A stretch of 35,851 nt of DNA from Marinobacter gelidimuriae (GCF_000372805.1 NZ_KB889885.1:164-36014); one strand, 5' to 3'; shown: positions 15,997 through 24,455, numbered from the stretch's first letter. Translations and numbers: made by a program. The notes: generated by a model from the sequence alone, not told the origin.

Positions 15997-16020
15997 CAAA
16001 GTTACCTCTCCGTTAGCCGG

Positions 16021-18333
16021 TCACAACCCTGGGGCCGCTTCAAGCAGAAGTTCATGCTCTTCAAATGCCGTTTCAATGCCGCGCCGTGCTTGGTCCCACG
16101 ACATGGCTTTGATCCGCTCTCTCATATCAACGCTTTCCTCCCTACTGAAATCGGAGGTCGCCACTTTCTGAATCAGATGGCGTTTTATGTCTTCCAGGCT
16201 GGCGGTCTGAAATACGGTTTCATGAACCTGTATCTTGGGGGCGCCGGCCAGATCGCCCATATCCACTGACAGCATGAAATCGCCGTCATAGCTGGCGATC
16301 TCTGCGGCCCACACCGCGCTATCCGGCTCAAGGAGGCTGCCGTGCAACAGGTACACTGTTGCGTCCATCAGCTTGTGTACCTCTTCCTCGGATCGGGCGG
16401 TCATGTCATCGGCAAACAGGGGCGTGCCCTGGCCATCTTTGTACGTCAGCCCAAGCGGCGAAAACTCGGTCACCGACCGGTAATCGTCCGGGTGTAGCCA
16501 GTGGCCGGTTGAGACAATCTTTTTCTCCTCGCTCAGCATGACCGTCATCAACCCTTTGAACTCCGGATTCTCCTTGCCGACGCTGGGGTTCTCCGGATTG
16601 ATGCGAAGTGCCGCATAGGCCGCCACCCGATAGCGGCCGGTTGATGATATGTCCCGGAGCTTAACCGGCTTGTTCAGGCGTTCTCCCTGTTCGGACAGAA
16701 GATCAAAATGCAGTGTCGCTTTGCCATCACTTTGCGTTTCCTCGCCGGTAATAATCACGCCGGGCGGGTGGCTCTGGGATCGGGTGCTGACCGAATCCGG
16801 TGTTCGGAATTGCCACTTCTCCCGTTTCGCGTTGCCCGGATCAATGAGCAGGGCCAACCGCACCAGTCGTCTTGCGTTGATCCCTTGCGCTTCGTTGCCA
16901 AAGCCTGGCGCCACGATGCTCTTTGCCGTGTCGCGCAATTCCTTTGTCATGCCTTTGAGTTTCGATTGAAGCGTGTCGACGTCTTTCTCATGCGCATTAC
17001 TGATGAGATCGCGCCAGCGCCCGTGAATGGCGCTCAATCGGTCTTCCACGGCATCCGGTTTCGCCCGATGTTCCAGGTTGGCCGCTGAAGTGCGGATCAG
17101 GTCTTTGCGTTTCTCGGCCTGTGTTGGGGTGTTCTCCAGTCCGTTATCGCTGACCGGCATAATCTGGTGGCGCCTGCCCGGGGCCGTCACAACCAGGATG
17201 TTCGGCAGCGTCGTTACCACGTTCTCGGATGGGTGAGGGTTGATCGCGGTGGCGATGATCGGCTCACCGTCTTCGTCATCCAGCACCAGAATATCGTTGC
17301 GTCCAGATTTACCCAGTTCCACCAAGGCGTACTGATCATCGGAAATAATGCCATCGAGGTAACGAATGGTCGGTGAATCGGCGTTGATTTCTTGGCTGGT
17401 AAGGTTCGCCTTGAGCGCACTGATCACTTCGGAGGCCGGCAGACGGTCTTGAAGGCCAAACGACAGCAGGTTGTCGACGTTGGGGACCTGTTCGGCGCTC
17501 TCAAAATTGTTATCGATCCACTGGCGCCAGTATTGCGGTGTTGCAATGCCCTCGACAGCGGGCAGGTTGTACCGCAGCGTGTTCTGGCCCCCGACAAGAG
17601 CCTGGTTCAGATGATCTTCCATCGGGACCCCTGACTTGTTGTTGTTCTGGCTCGCCATGGCGTCGTATGTCTGTCGGGCGTGTATCAGCGCTTCACGCAT
17701 AGAGAGGGTGGGGCGGCTCTCATCCGGCTGGTTTGAGGGGAACTGGCTGGACAGATAATTGTAGAACTCAGACAGGAACTCTCTTTTCGATGCGATGAGC
17801 GAAGTCTCGCGAACCTCCTTCTGGTTGTTCCCGTGCTCTTCTCGGGCGAGGGCTACCGCTCTGGCCAGCGCCTTTCGACCCATCTCGGATTGCGCCCATG
17901 TATGGAAGCGAACAGGGTCGACATCACCCTCCACAACACGCTGGATATCGTCTGCCAGGTTCGAATGCGTCTGGTGTATCGAGCCCAGGCGTTGTCGGTC
18001 CGGTTCGGAAAGCGCGTCCCAGGCGGAGTAATTCACGCCGTCAAGCTCAGTCATCAGCTGTTCGATGGACTGATACATCTCATATCGTTGCTGGCGCAGG
18101 GTTGGCTGATCACGCTCGCGCAGTGCCGCAACAGTTAGCTGATCGTGATTCTGGCTCTGAAGCTTCACCGTTGTTCCTTCCCGCGGCAACGCCGTTTCAG
18201 CCAGCATGCGCAAGGAGGATGCCAGCAGTGAGGCCACCGGCCGTCGGCTCAAGTGGCTGCTCTGGGATGAGCTGTCCGTCAATTGATGGAGGGCCGTCAG
18301 ATGAGCGTTGAGGTCTCGCAGGTTGGCTGTCAT
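16021..18333 (-). CDS. Large unknown protein (770 aa) of the polyvalent operon
   Basis: ATG 18333 follows GGGAG with 6-base spacing. The N-terminal 200 residues are helical and charged (MYQSIEQLMTELDGVNYSAW; ALARAVALAREEHGNNQKEV). The middle, about residues 290-400, looks alpha/beta (ALVELGKSGRNDILVLDDED). Residues 520-650 are again beta-rich (PPGVIITGEETQSDGKATL). The C-terminus is helical and ends EAAPGL, sharing the APGL tail with its neighbour. No catalytic motif, signal peptide or membrane segment is seen, and I cannot assign a family. It is the largest unknown of the operon after the polyvalent protein and could be its structural or delivery partner (inference). Confidence 0.75.
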   Translation of the reverse strand: MTANLRDLNAHLTALHQLTDSSSQSSHLSRRPVASLLASSLRMLAETALPREGTTVKLQSQNHDQLTVAALRERDQPTLRQQRYEMYQSIEQLMTELDGVNYSAWDALSEPDRQRLGSIHQTHSNLADDIQRVVEGDVDPVRFHTWAQSEMGRKALARAVALAREEHGNNQKEVRETSLIASKREFLSEFYNYLSSQFPSNQPDESRPTLSMREALIHARQTYDAMASQNNNKSGVPMEDHLNQALVGGQNTLRYNLPAVEGIATPQYWRQWIDNNFESAEQVPNVDNLLSFGLQDRLPASEVISALKANLTSQEINADSPTIRYLDGIISDDQYALVELGKSGRNDILVLDDEDGEPIIATAINPHPSENVVTTLPNILVVTAPGRRHQIMPVSDNGLENTPTQAEKRKDLIRTSAANLEHRAKPDAVEDRLSAIHGRWRDLISNAHEKDVDTLQSKLKGMTKELRDTAKSIVAPGFGNEAQGINARRLVRLALLIDPGNAKREKWQFRTPDSVSTRSQSHPPGVIITGEETQSDGKATLHFDLLSEQGERLNKPVKLRDISSTGRYRVAAYAALRINPENPSVGKENPEFKGLMTVMLSEEKKIVSTGHWLHPDDYRSVTEFSPLGLTYKDGQGTPLFADDMTARSEEEVHKLMDATVYLLHGSLLEPDSAVWAAEIASYDGDFMLSVDMGDLAGAPKIQVHETVFQTASLEDIKRHLIQKVATSDFSREESVDMRERIKAMSWDQARRGIETAFEEHELLLEAAPGL

Positions 18334-18356
18334 GGTGCGTCTCCCGACTTAATTCA

Positions 18357-19160
18357 TCATCCCGGAGCGTTTTCCGGGTCCGATTCTTCAATAGGTGATG
18401 GGTCACGAACCCTGGCTTCTTCGGCGTTGGCAAAATTCTCGGCTAATCGGGCGCTTACAACGCCCGGCACCCCAAGGTCCGTCTCGCGGACACCAGTATC
18501 ATGTTGTCGCTCTTTAATGGATTGGGCGAGCATTGCAATCTCCTCACCCAGGCCGGGGTGCTCTTCGCCCATAAAGGTTAAGTGATCTTCGTATTCAGAC
18601 ATTAGTGACATCAGGCGTTCGTGATCACCGCTCGCGCGTCCAGCGAGCGATTCCGGTGTCATGTCATTGCTGACATTCTTCCGGGTCAGCATCTTCGAGT
18701 AATCGCTGAAAAACGCCTCATTGATCGGGCGGCCCGCTTTGTTGGCCATGACGATTTCGATCAATTCACGCTTATGTATCAGATCCTGAAGGTCGCCAAA
18801 GCGCTCAAGAATCTGCAAGCGGCTTGTGGCGAACTCAGGCGCAAGGGTCGTTGGGGTATGCGTGAATGTCGTAATGGGGTCGGCAATCGAGGCTGGGCGG
18901 AACGCTGACATCTTTTCCAGTACCGGTTCAACTTGTCCAGCCAGATGCTGCCAGTCTCGATCACACAGCAGGGAGTCCCAGGGCGCATGGCCGATTTCAA
19001 GCAGGACCACAAAGGCCGGAGCGTATGCCCTGAGTGCATGCCCGTTTGCCAGCATCATTTCCATTTCATGGGTATCGGATGTTGCTTGGATCAGCTCACC
19101 GACGCTGTTGTCGATTAGATAAAACATTTTTTGAGTGGCCGTATTGTGACTTTGCGCCAT
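18357..19160 (-). CDS. Unknown protein, paralogue family member 2
   Basis: ATG 19160 follows AGAGG and gives 267 aa. After an N-terminal region (MFYLIDNSVGELIQATSDTH) comes the family block SRLQILERFGDLQDLIHKRE and LIEIVMANKAGRPINEAFF, matching the genes on either side of the 770-aa gene. The rest is charged and helical (SDYSKMLTRKNVSNDMTPES), ending PENAPG. It is separated from the 770-aa gene by 23 bases. The function is unknown. Its resemblance to members 1 and 3 suggests duplication within the operon. Confidence 0.75.
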   Translation of the reverse strand: MAQSHNTATQKMFYLIDNSVGELIQATSDTHEMEMMLANGHALRAYAPAFVVLLEIGHAPWDSLLCDRDWQHLAGQVEPVLEKMSAFRPASIADPITTFTHTPTTLAPEFATSRLQILERFGDLQDLIHKRELIEIVMANKAGRPINEAFFSDYSKMLTRKNVSNDMTPESLAGRASGDHERLMSLMSEYEDHLTFMGEEHPGLGEEIAMLAQSIKERQHDTGVRETDLGVPGVVSARLAENFANAEEARVRDPSPIEESDPENAPG

Positions 19161-19172
19161 GGTGATCGCCTC

Positions 19173-19946
19173 TTATTGGGTTGCGGTGAAGGGCGCGTTG
19201 GGAAGCGCAGGTTCTTCTACATCTTCGTCAAACAAATCCAGCCATGAATCGTGAAACGCATTCAACGCCATGCTGGCGGTACCGGTATCATTAATGAGGT
19301 AGGCTAATTCATTGAGGGACTGGCTTTTTATGGCCAGGTCCCGGGACAGGTTCAGCCATCCGTCTTGGGAGACCGGGTTCCCAAGGCCGATATCCCCACG
19401 AAATCGCTCCTGAAGCTGCTCAATAATCCCATCGAGTTTGTGCAGATCGGATTTAAGCGTTCGCAGTGAATCTGTGTCTGGCACATGAAACGATGGACAG
19501 GCCAGCGACTGGTCACTGAACAGAAACAAGTTGAGTAGTCGGGCGCTCCGGGTGGCCATCACAATCTCGGTTAATTCTACCCGAGCCCTCATATCTTGCG
19601 GGCCGGCATAGTGGTCAAGCCGTTTCAGTCGTTTTGCCGCAAGCTGGCAGGGCAGATCTACAGGTACCCCTGAATAGATGGGCAATTCATCAGGGCTGAT
19701 TCCACTATCAACCGGTCGGGACAATCCCATGAGCCATTCCGGTGCTACTGCTCGCCATTCACGGTCTCCCAGTTTTTCTGTCCAGCCGGATAGCGATGTT
19801 TCTAGTGCCGCGACCACCGTAGATTCGTTCAAATCGACCGTTTTACCGGCCCGTAATGCGCGCCGGGCTTCCTTATCGTCCATGGTTAGCCGTTCGCAGA
19901 GGTCTTCGGCGTTATAAATAACGTGGATCGTCTGTCTGTTGTTCAT
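19173..19946 (-). CDS. Unknown protein, paralogue family member 3
   Basis: ATG 19946 overlaps the stop of the preceding gene (ATGA), giving 257 aa: MNNRQTIHVIYNAEDLCERL. The family block appears as KRLKRLDHYAGPQDMRARVE then LTEIVMATRSARLLNLFLF, less conserved at the RP-NE part than in members 1 and 2. The C-terminal half is helical and acidic (FHDSWLDLFDEDVEEP). There is no known motif. The next gene starts 12 bases downstream. Confidence 0.75.
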   Translation of the reverse strand: MNNRQTIHVIYNAEDLCERLTMDDKEARRALRAGKTVDLNESTVVAALETSLSGWTEKLGDREWRAVAPEWLMGLSRPVDSGISPDELPIYSGVPVDLPCQLAAKRLKRLDHYAGPQDMRARVELTEIVMATRSARLLNLFLFSDQSLACPSFHVPDTDSLRTLKSDLHKLDGIIEQLQERFRGDIGLGNPVSQDGWLNLSRDLAIKSQSLNELAYLINDTGTASMALNAFHDSWLDLFDEDVEEPALPNAPFTATQ

Positions 19947-21244
19947 GTCGGTGATGGCCCGCTTGCAGGTTCATGGGCGTTGCCGGGACTTTCGCCAATC
20001 TCGTCGTCTGCAAACAACAAAACCTCAACATCTTCTGCAGAAGGCTTCACTTGAGACTGCGAAGGGGTCTCCAAGAGTTTGTTGATCAGTCCCTTGGCAA
20101 TCGGCTTTGCCTGATCGTGTTGGCTTCTGCTGATCCTCTGCGCGACCACCCGTATGAACTGCTCGTCGTTCAGGTACCACCACTCATTACGTCCCATTGC
20201 GAGAGTTATGGGATTGCCAGCCGAGTTGGCCAGCGGCAACTGAAGATTGCCTGCCGTTTGTCGCTCTCGATATGCGTCCAGCTTTTGTGACTGCGACAAA
20301 TCGATGCCGAGCTGGTGGCGGGCCACGTTATTACCAATGGCAGTTGCCAGGGCCTCCTTCTGTGACGGAAGCCGGGGATACCGTCTCTCTATCGCTCCGG
20401 TTTTCTCAATCAGGGTGTCGAGAGTGGCTGTCTGGTCATCCTGAAACCGAAGCGGCTGACGATGAATTTCTGGCTCCATGCCAAGTGACAGCGCGGCCTG
20501 CGACAAGCGTTTTTGCGTCTGACGCTGGATTGGGCTCTGGGTATCCAGGGTCAGGGCGTGAGCCAGTGCCCGGACCTCTTGTTGCAGGCCAGCGTGTGTG
20601 TCGAAGCCAGCCAGTGGCAGTACGTCCAGCCGTTCCTGAAGGCTGGTAATGCGATACAGGTTGGTTTCATCGCTGGCCGGGGAATACCGCAGGCCCGTTT
20701 TCAGCAGTGAGCTCAACGGGCTGGCCGGGTTCACACCCACCTGGTAGGCGTCGTGATTCATGAACACGGTGCGCAATACCGTGTCGTGAGTGATCAGCAC
20801 TTCCAGAGTCTCGACGTCTTCACTGGCGATGGCCTGTGAACATGCCTGATCAAGACCGCCGCCCATACTCTGTGCCCAGGGGGTCTTATAACCGGAGTTA
20901 TCGAAGGTATCCGGGCACTCCGAAGGCGGTAAATGATGCAACAGGTGCTTAAGGAGAACCGTCCTTCCCTGTTGAGCCGCCTGAGTGATATCGCGTCTGG
21001 GATTGATATAGTCTTTCAATGGCGCTCGCAACAGAAACCGGTCTAGCGTCTCGGCATCCATCAGTGCCGGCAAGTCCAGCAAATTCACATGCTCAAGGAC
21101 TTCTCGAATGGCGGTGTTCTCGCGAACGCTCTGATTCTCGCTTGCAAGGCCTGGGATGTGCAGATTCTCCGGAGCCACAACGTTTCGTACCAATCCGTTG
21201 TTTTCGTCCAGCAGTGCATGTAATTGACGAGTTTCCGATACCAT
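19943..21244 (-). CDS. First gene of the polyvalent operon, unknown helical-repeat-like protein
   Basis: ATG 21244 follows GGAGG. The 433-aa protein begins MVSETRQLHALLDENNGLVR. It has two stretches that read like ankyrin-type helical repeats (ITQAAQQGRTVLLKHLLHHL and AIASEDVETLEVLITHD), but no consensus repeat array. The middle (TQKRLSQAALSLGMEPEI; SQKEALATAIGNNVARHQLG) is helical. The C-terminal NEWWYLNDEQFIRVVAQRI is followed by an acidic tail. Its last four bases overlap the next gene, so translation is coupled. Function unknown. Confidence 0.72.
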   Translation of the reverse strand: MVSETRQLHALLDENNGLVRNVVAPENLHIPGLASENQSVRENTAIREVLEHVNLLDLPALMDAETLDRFLLRAPLKDYINPRRDITQAAQQGRTVLLKHLLHHLPPSECPDTFDNSGYKTPWAQSMGGGLDQACSQAIASEDVETLEVLITHDTVLRTVFMNHDAYQVGVNPASPLSSLLKTGLRYSPASDETNLYRITSLQERLDVLPLAGFDTHAGLQQEVRALAHALTLDTQSPIQRQTQKRLSQAALSLGMEPEIHRQPLRFQDDQTATLDTLIEKTGAIERRYPRLPSQKEALATAIGNNVARHQLGIDLSQSQKLDAYRERQTAGNLQLPLANSAGNPITLAMGRNEWWYLNDEQFIRVVAQRISRSQHDQAKPIAKGLINKLLETPSQSQVKPSAEDVEVLLFADDEIGESPGNAHEPASGPSPT

Positions 21245-21299
21245 TGTGGTGCCTCCGCTTCTGAATAAAAATATTTAACTCACACTACTCTATGCGATT

Positions 21300-21329
21300 A
21301 TTATAGGGGATATAGGGTTCAAAGTTATC
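21300..21329 (-). promoter_or_regulatory. Candidate promoter of the polyvalent operon
   Basis: On the minus strand a perfect TATAAT (21305-21300) lies 55 bases upstream of the first start codon. The -35 position (around 21328-21323, ATAACT) is weak, as would suit a regulated promoter. No other good promoter is seen in the gap. Confidence 0.4.
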
Positions 21330-21396
21330 GGTGCCGTTCAAAAAGTCACCGACTGGTTTACTTTGGTGTACCGGTGTTGGAAGAGGATGACGCACT

Positions 21397-21561
21397 ATGT
21401 CGGAGGCTTGGTTGACAGGGCTGGCGGACGGGTTAGCAGAATTGACGGGTTGGCTCACTGAATACACGTACAGGTTAATCGACCTGGTAAGCCTGATCCG
21501 TTTTGACATCCTCCCCTCCCTTCCTGAGCAATTTGCGAAGGGAGGGGAGGATGTCAAATAA
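21397..21561 (+). CDS. Small amphipathic peptide (54 aa) divergent from the operon
   Basis: ATG 21397 (MSEAWLTGLADGLAELTGWL) has AGAGG ten bases upstream. The first two thirds form an amphipathic helix rich in Leu, Ala and Trp (TEYTYRLIDLVSLIRFDILP). The last third is encoded by a large perfect hairpin (21502-21558), so the end may be non-native. It overlaps the next small ORF. It could be a small regulatory or toxic peptide; not recognised. Confidence 0.35.
   Translation: MSEAWLTGLADGLAELTGWLTEYTYRLIDLVSLIRFDILPSLPEQFAKGGEDVK
21502..21558. repeat. Perfect 22-bp-arm hairpin
   Basis: TTTGACATCCTCCCCTCCCT plus TC (21502-21523) is exactly complementary to 21537-21558, with a 13-base loop. 'GACATCCTCCC' and its complement are typical of ends of IS200/IS605-type (TnpB-linked) elements, so this may be a solo structured end or a palindrome-associated element (inference). 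Confidence 0.6.
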
Positions 21562-21742
21562 AGAACTTCACACAGCTCTGTCAGAGCAAGCGGATGCCCG
21601 GCGTCTTCGTAACCACCAGTGCCTTTTCGCGGGCCACCCACCAAGCCTTCAGCCACCATTACTCCCGGGTACAACTCATGGACAGTCACAGGCTTTTGAC
21701 ACTAATTACCGTTTGAAAACGCCGCTTTGCGGGCTGCTCTGA
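21551..21742 (+). CDS. Short ORF overlapping the hairpin arm (63 aa)
   Basis: ATG 21551 is directly preceded by GGGAGGGGAGG. The peptide begins MSNKELHTALSEQADARRLR, which looks coding, but becomes Pro-rich and improbable after residue 28. It may be the start of a gene that has been cut. Unrecognised. Confidence 0.25.
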   Translation: MSNKELHTALSEQADARRLRNHQCLFAGHPPSLQPPLLPGTTHGQSQAFDTNYRLKTPLCGLL

Positions 21743-21944
21743 AGCGAAAGAGGGGTATTTCAGGGCGAGTGCGTTCAAGTACCGGCTTCATTCCGGCCTC
21801 AGTGCGGGGTCTTTTCATGTCTGCCATCGCGGGCGCGAAGGCAGTAGCGGGCTCAGCGTGCGCTTCGCCCTTCACCAAGTTTAAAGGCGGGCCGGGGAGG
21901 GCTCTGGCGGGCACCAGCTGGTCTCGTTTGGCGGGTTTGCAGGC

Positions 21945-21978
21945 AGAAAAAACCGGCTCAGAGTTAATCTGGCCGGTT
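21945..21978 (-). terminator. Rho-independent terminator
   Basis: On the minus strand AACCGGC (21978-21972) pairs with GCCGGTT (21957-21951), followed by TTTTTTCTG. It lies about 100 bases after the frameshifted gene ending at 22078 and separates that unit from the polyvalent operon. Confidence 0.65.
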
Positions 21979-22023
21979 CAAGTATGCGCGTGAAGCATCA
22001 CAAGAAAAAACTAACCTAACAGG

Positions 22024-22044
22024 GTGCGAGGGCTTGCTCGCGAC
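22024..22044. repeat. REP-like hairpin
   Basis: GTGCGAGGGCTTGCTCGCGA forms GCGAG/CTCGC with a GGCTTG loop, resembling pseudomonad-type REP sequences. Only one copy is seen in the window. Confidence 0.4.
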
Positions 22045-22077
22045 TACACAATCATAATAACCATCGTAAAGTGGAAG

Positions 22078-22607
22078 TCAAACGATCTCCGGCAGTGCCA
22101 GGATGTCCGCTCCGGTGATCCAGGCTCGCTGAATCTCGGTGACCGGCTGATCCGGGCGGGTGCGATCGAAGAAATGGCCCTTATTGAACGGGAAATAGGT
22201 GTGACGGCGAACGTCCCGCCGCTGATAGGGTAACGGTGGCGCGTCGGTGCAGGTCTCGAAAATGCCTTCGGCCCAAGCGTGTACGTTGCGCTGTTTATCG
22301 CGCAGAACCCGGTTACGCCCAGGCTCGGACACCGCCAGCTTGACGTCGTGCAGGCAGGTCGCCGGTGCATAGCCGACCACCTTGCCTTTCGTCGGTCCCT
22401 CGAGCATCCGGAGCGAATAATACGATGGGCGGTTGAGGTTCCTGTGTACGCGAACGCGCTGCCCGGGCCTGGGGCGGGACGCCCCTTGAACGACACGAAC
22501 GGATCTGGATAGTTTGCCTCGTTGGCCGCTGGCGGCTGTTGGCCGATCCAGTGGGAGGCCGCGGCGGTGGCCGGAAACCAGCTGGGTGTGTAAAACTGAT
22601 GTGGCAT
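22078..22607 (-). pseudogene. Unknown element-associated protein, one-base frameshift
   Basis: Read leftwards from ATG 22607 (GGGAGACGACTCATG): MPHQFYTPSWFPATAAASHW, then PDPFVSFKGRPAPG. Near 22468 coding moves to another frame: QRVRVHRNLNRPSYYSLRML, EGPTKGKVVGYAPATCLHDV and KLAVSEPGRNRVLRDKQRNV, ending DILALPEIV at 22078. One missing base restores 176 aa. The pattern resembles hypothetical proteins I recall from phages and conjugative elements, but I cannot assign a function. It lies 24 bases downstream of the PAPS-reductase-like gene, in one transcript ending at the terminator near 21950. Confidence 0.6.
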
Positions 22608-22631
22608 GAGTCGTCTCCCGTTGACCGGCCC

Positions 22632-22978
22632 TTACAGGGGGCCGGCTGAATCACCGTAGGCACCGGCTGGCAGTTCCCAGTTGTCGGTGAGGATGGGCTG
22701 GTCGTAGGTGGTGCTCATGGTCAGAGCCACCCTCTCCGGTGTCACGGCTTCGTAAGGGGTTCCGGCATCGGCTACTTGGTGCAGGGCGCGGTCGTGCTTC
22801 ATGGTGTGCCCCAGATCGGTCTCCATGGCCGCAATATGCTCGAATCCTTCCGGGTCGATCTGGCGCAAGGGGGCCATCTGGTCGTTACTTGCAAAAATAC
22901 AAAAGGCGCAGGAGCAGCGACCAAAACCGAGCTGGTAGCAAGGGTGTGGCTGTACGCCCCAGCGCTTCAGGATCGCCT
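22632..22978 (-). pseudogene. PAPS-reductase/adenylyl-sulfate-type ATPase family protein, C-terminal fragment
   Basis: The last ~115 codons read HPCYQLGFGRCSCAFCIFAS, then NDQMAPLRQIDPEGFEHIAA and METDLGHTMKHD. The CxCxxC cluster and context are those of the PAPS-reductase family often found in phages and islands (DndC/IbrA-like relatives). The N-terminal part with the nucleotide-binding loop is absent: at about 22978 the sequence turns into the IS66-family transposase on the other strand. The open frame extends further only as antisense of the transposase. Sulfur-transfer or nucleotide-modifying function is a family inference; this copy is dead. Confidence 0.65.
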
Positions 22979-24378
22979 CCGTCAAGAACCTTCTTGAGAA
23001 AGAACGTGACCTGTCGCCTTCACTCAAGGCCGCTCTGGAAGTGCTGCTCGTTTTGGTGGCGCTCCTGCTCAACCGCACGACGCTCAATAGTAAAAATAGT
23101 CGTAAGCCGCCCTCAACGGATCCGAACCGTGACAAATCTTCTAAAAAGGGTTCCAGCAATAGAAAACCCGGCGGACAGAAGGGGCGTATCGGAACCACCT
23201 TGCAGCAGGTCGATGATCCTGACGCCGTGAAAGAGCTGAAAGTCGATCGACGCTCTCTGCCAAAAGGACGGCGGTATCAAGAGCATGGTTATGAAACACG
23301 GCAGGTCATCGATATTGATATCTTGCGATTCGTGACTGAATACCGAGCACAGGTTATTAAAGACGATCAGGGAAATCGATGTGTTGCTGCCTTTCCGGAC
23401 AGGGTCAGTCGGTCGGTTCAGTATGGCATCGGCATCAAGGCCAATGCAGTCTATATGTCGCAGTTTCAGCTGTTGCCCTATGACCGAATCCGTGACCACT
23501 TTCAGGAGCAGATGGGCATTCCGGTCAGTGCTGGCTCTGTCTTCAATTTCAACAAAGAGGCCTACGAGAAGCTGGATCATTTCGAGCAGTGGGCGAAAGC
23601 TCAGCTCGCCAAGTCTGATCTCATGCAGGTTGATGAGACCGGCATTAACCTGGACGGGAAGCGCCACTGGTTGCACTGCGCGTCCAATAGCGCATTGACG
23701 CTGCTCTACCCCCACACCAAGCGTGGCACCGAGGCCATGGACGAGATGGGCGTCTTGCCCTTCTTCAACGGAGTGTTGTGTCACGATCATTGGAAGCCGT
23801 ACTACCGTTACGCGTGCACCCATTCCCTGTGCAATGCGCACCCTCTTCGAGAGCTGGAGAGGGCATGGGAGCAGGACGGTCAACACTGGGCCAAGGCGAT
23901 GAAAGCCCTGCTGATCGATATGAACAATACGGTAGCGGATGCCGGTGGCCGCTTGCCAGCCACTGATGCTGAACGGTGGCGACAGCGCTATCGACAACGT
24001 CTCGAAGAGGCAGATATCGAATGTCCACCTCCCGATGTAAGCCTGCGAGAGGCGGGGAAACGCGGCAGGCTAAAACGATCAAAAGCCCGAAACTTGCTGG
24101 AAAGGTTACGAAACTTTGAGCACGACGTTCTGCGTTTTATGGATGTCGAGTACGTCCCCTTCACCAACAATCAGGGGGAGAATGACCTGCGCATGACGAA
24201 AGTGCAGCAGAAAATATCCGGTTGTTTTCGATCAATGGCGGGGGCGAAGATCTTTTGTCGTGTTCGCAGTTACCTGTCAACGTGCCGTAAGCAGGGGATG
24301 TCAGCCACAGAGGCTCTGGCTTTACTCTTTCAGGGTAAAAGCCCTGCGTTTATGGATACCGATGAGACTCAATTTTAA
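22975..24378 (+). CDS. IS66-family transposase, lacking its extreme N-terminus
   Basis: Homology is open from about 22975 (ASVKNLLEKERDLSPSLKAA), so the first residues may be lost. The first usual in-frame start is GTG 23041 (445 aa). It has the N-terminal region LNSKNSRKPPSTDPNRD and GGQKGR, then a DDE domain with VDETGINLDGKRHWLH, CHDHWKPYYRY and the NNQGENDLRMTKVQQKISGC catalytic-Glu region, typical of IS66. No terminal repeats were identified. It cuts the PAPS-reductase-like gene. It differs from the IS66 tail at the window start and is a separate element. Confidence 0.8.
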   Translation, partial: ASVKNLLEKERDLSPSLKAALEVLLVLVALLLNRTTLNSKNSRKPPSTDPNRDKSSKKGSSNRKPGGQKGRIGTTLQQVDDPDAVKELKVDRRSLPKGRRYQEHGYETRQVIDIDILRFVTEYRAQVIKDDQGNRCVAAFPDRVSRSVQYGIGIKANAVYMSQFQLLPYDRIRDHFQEQMGIPVSAGSVFNFNKEAYEKLDHFEQWAKAQLAKSDLMQVDETGINLDGKRHWLHCASNSALTLLYPHTKRGTEAMDEMGVLPFFNGVLCHDHWKPYYRYACTHSLCNAHPLRELERAWEQDGQHWAKAMKALLIDMNNTVADAGGRLPATDAERWRQRYRQRLEEADIECPPPDVSLREAGKRGRLKRSKARNLLERLRNFEHDVLRFMDVEYVPFTNNQGENDLRMTKVQQKISGCFRSMAGAKIFCRVRSYLSTCRKQGMSATEALALLFQGKSPAFMDTDETQF

Positions 24379-24425
24379 TGATCGTGGCAGATGTGAGCTG
24401 AATAGTTACGCCACTAAAAACACAA

Positions 24426-24455
24426 ACCGGAGCGCTGGTGAATAGGCGCTCCGGT
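24426..24455 (-). terminator. Terminator of mvaT
   Basis: ACCGGAGCGC (24426-24435) and GCGCTCCGGT (24446-24455) form a perfect 10-bp stem with a 10-base loop. On the minus strand a T-rich stretch (TTGTGTTTTTAG) follows. It lies 42 bases after the mvaT stop. Confidence 0.65.

Larger units (their letters stand above)
21743..22077. other. Gene-free gap
   Basis: I see no convincing gene in these 335 bases. They hold a terminator (21945-21978) for the minus-strand unit upstream and a REP-like hairpin at 22024-22044. The GC-rich part at 21860-21930 gives frames on both strands but none with a good start. Confidence 0.5.

Noticed and set aside
21285..21689. 134-codon minus-strand frame upstream of the polyvalent operon
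   Set aside because: It covers the promoter and both arms of the perfect hairpin and shows no domain or ribosome binding site.
21702..21993. Opposing frames in a GC-rich stretch
   Set aside because: Both strands stay open because of GC bias; neither has a clear start or recognisable pattern.
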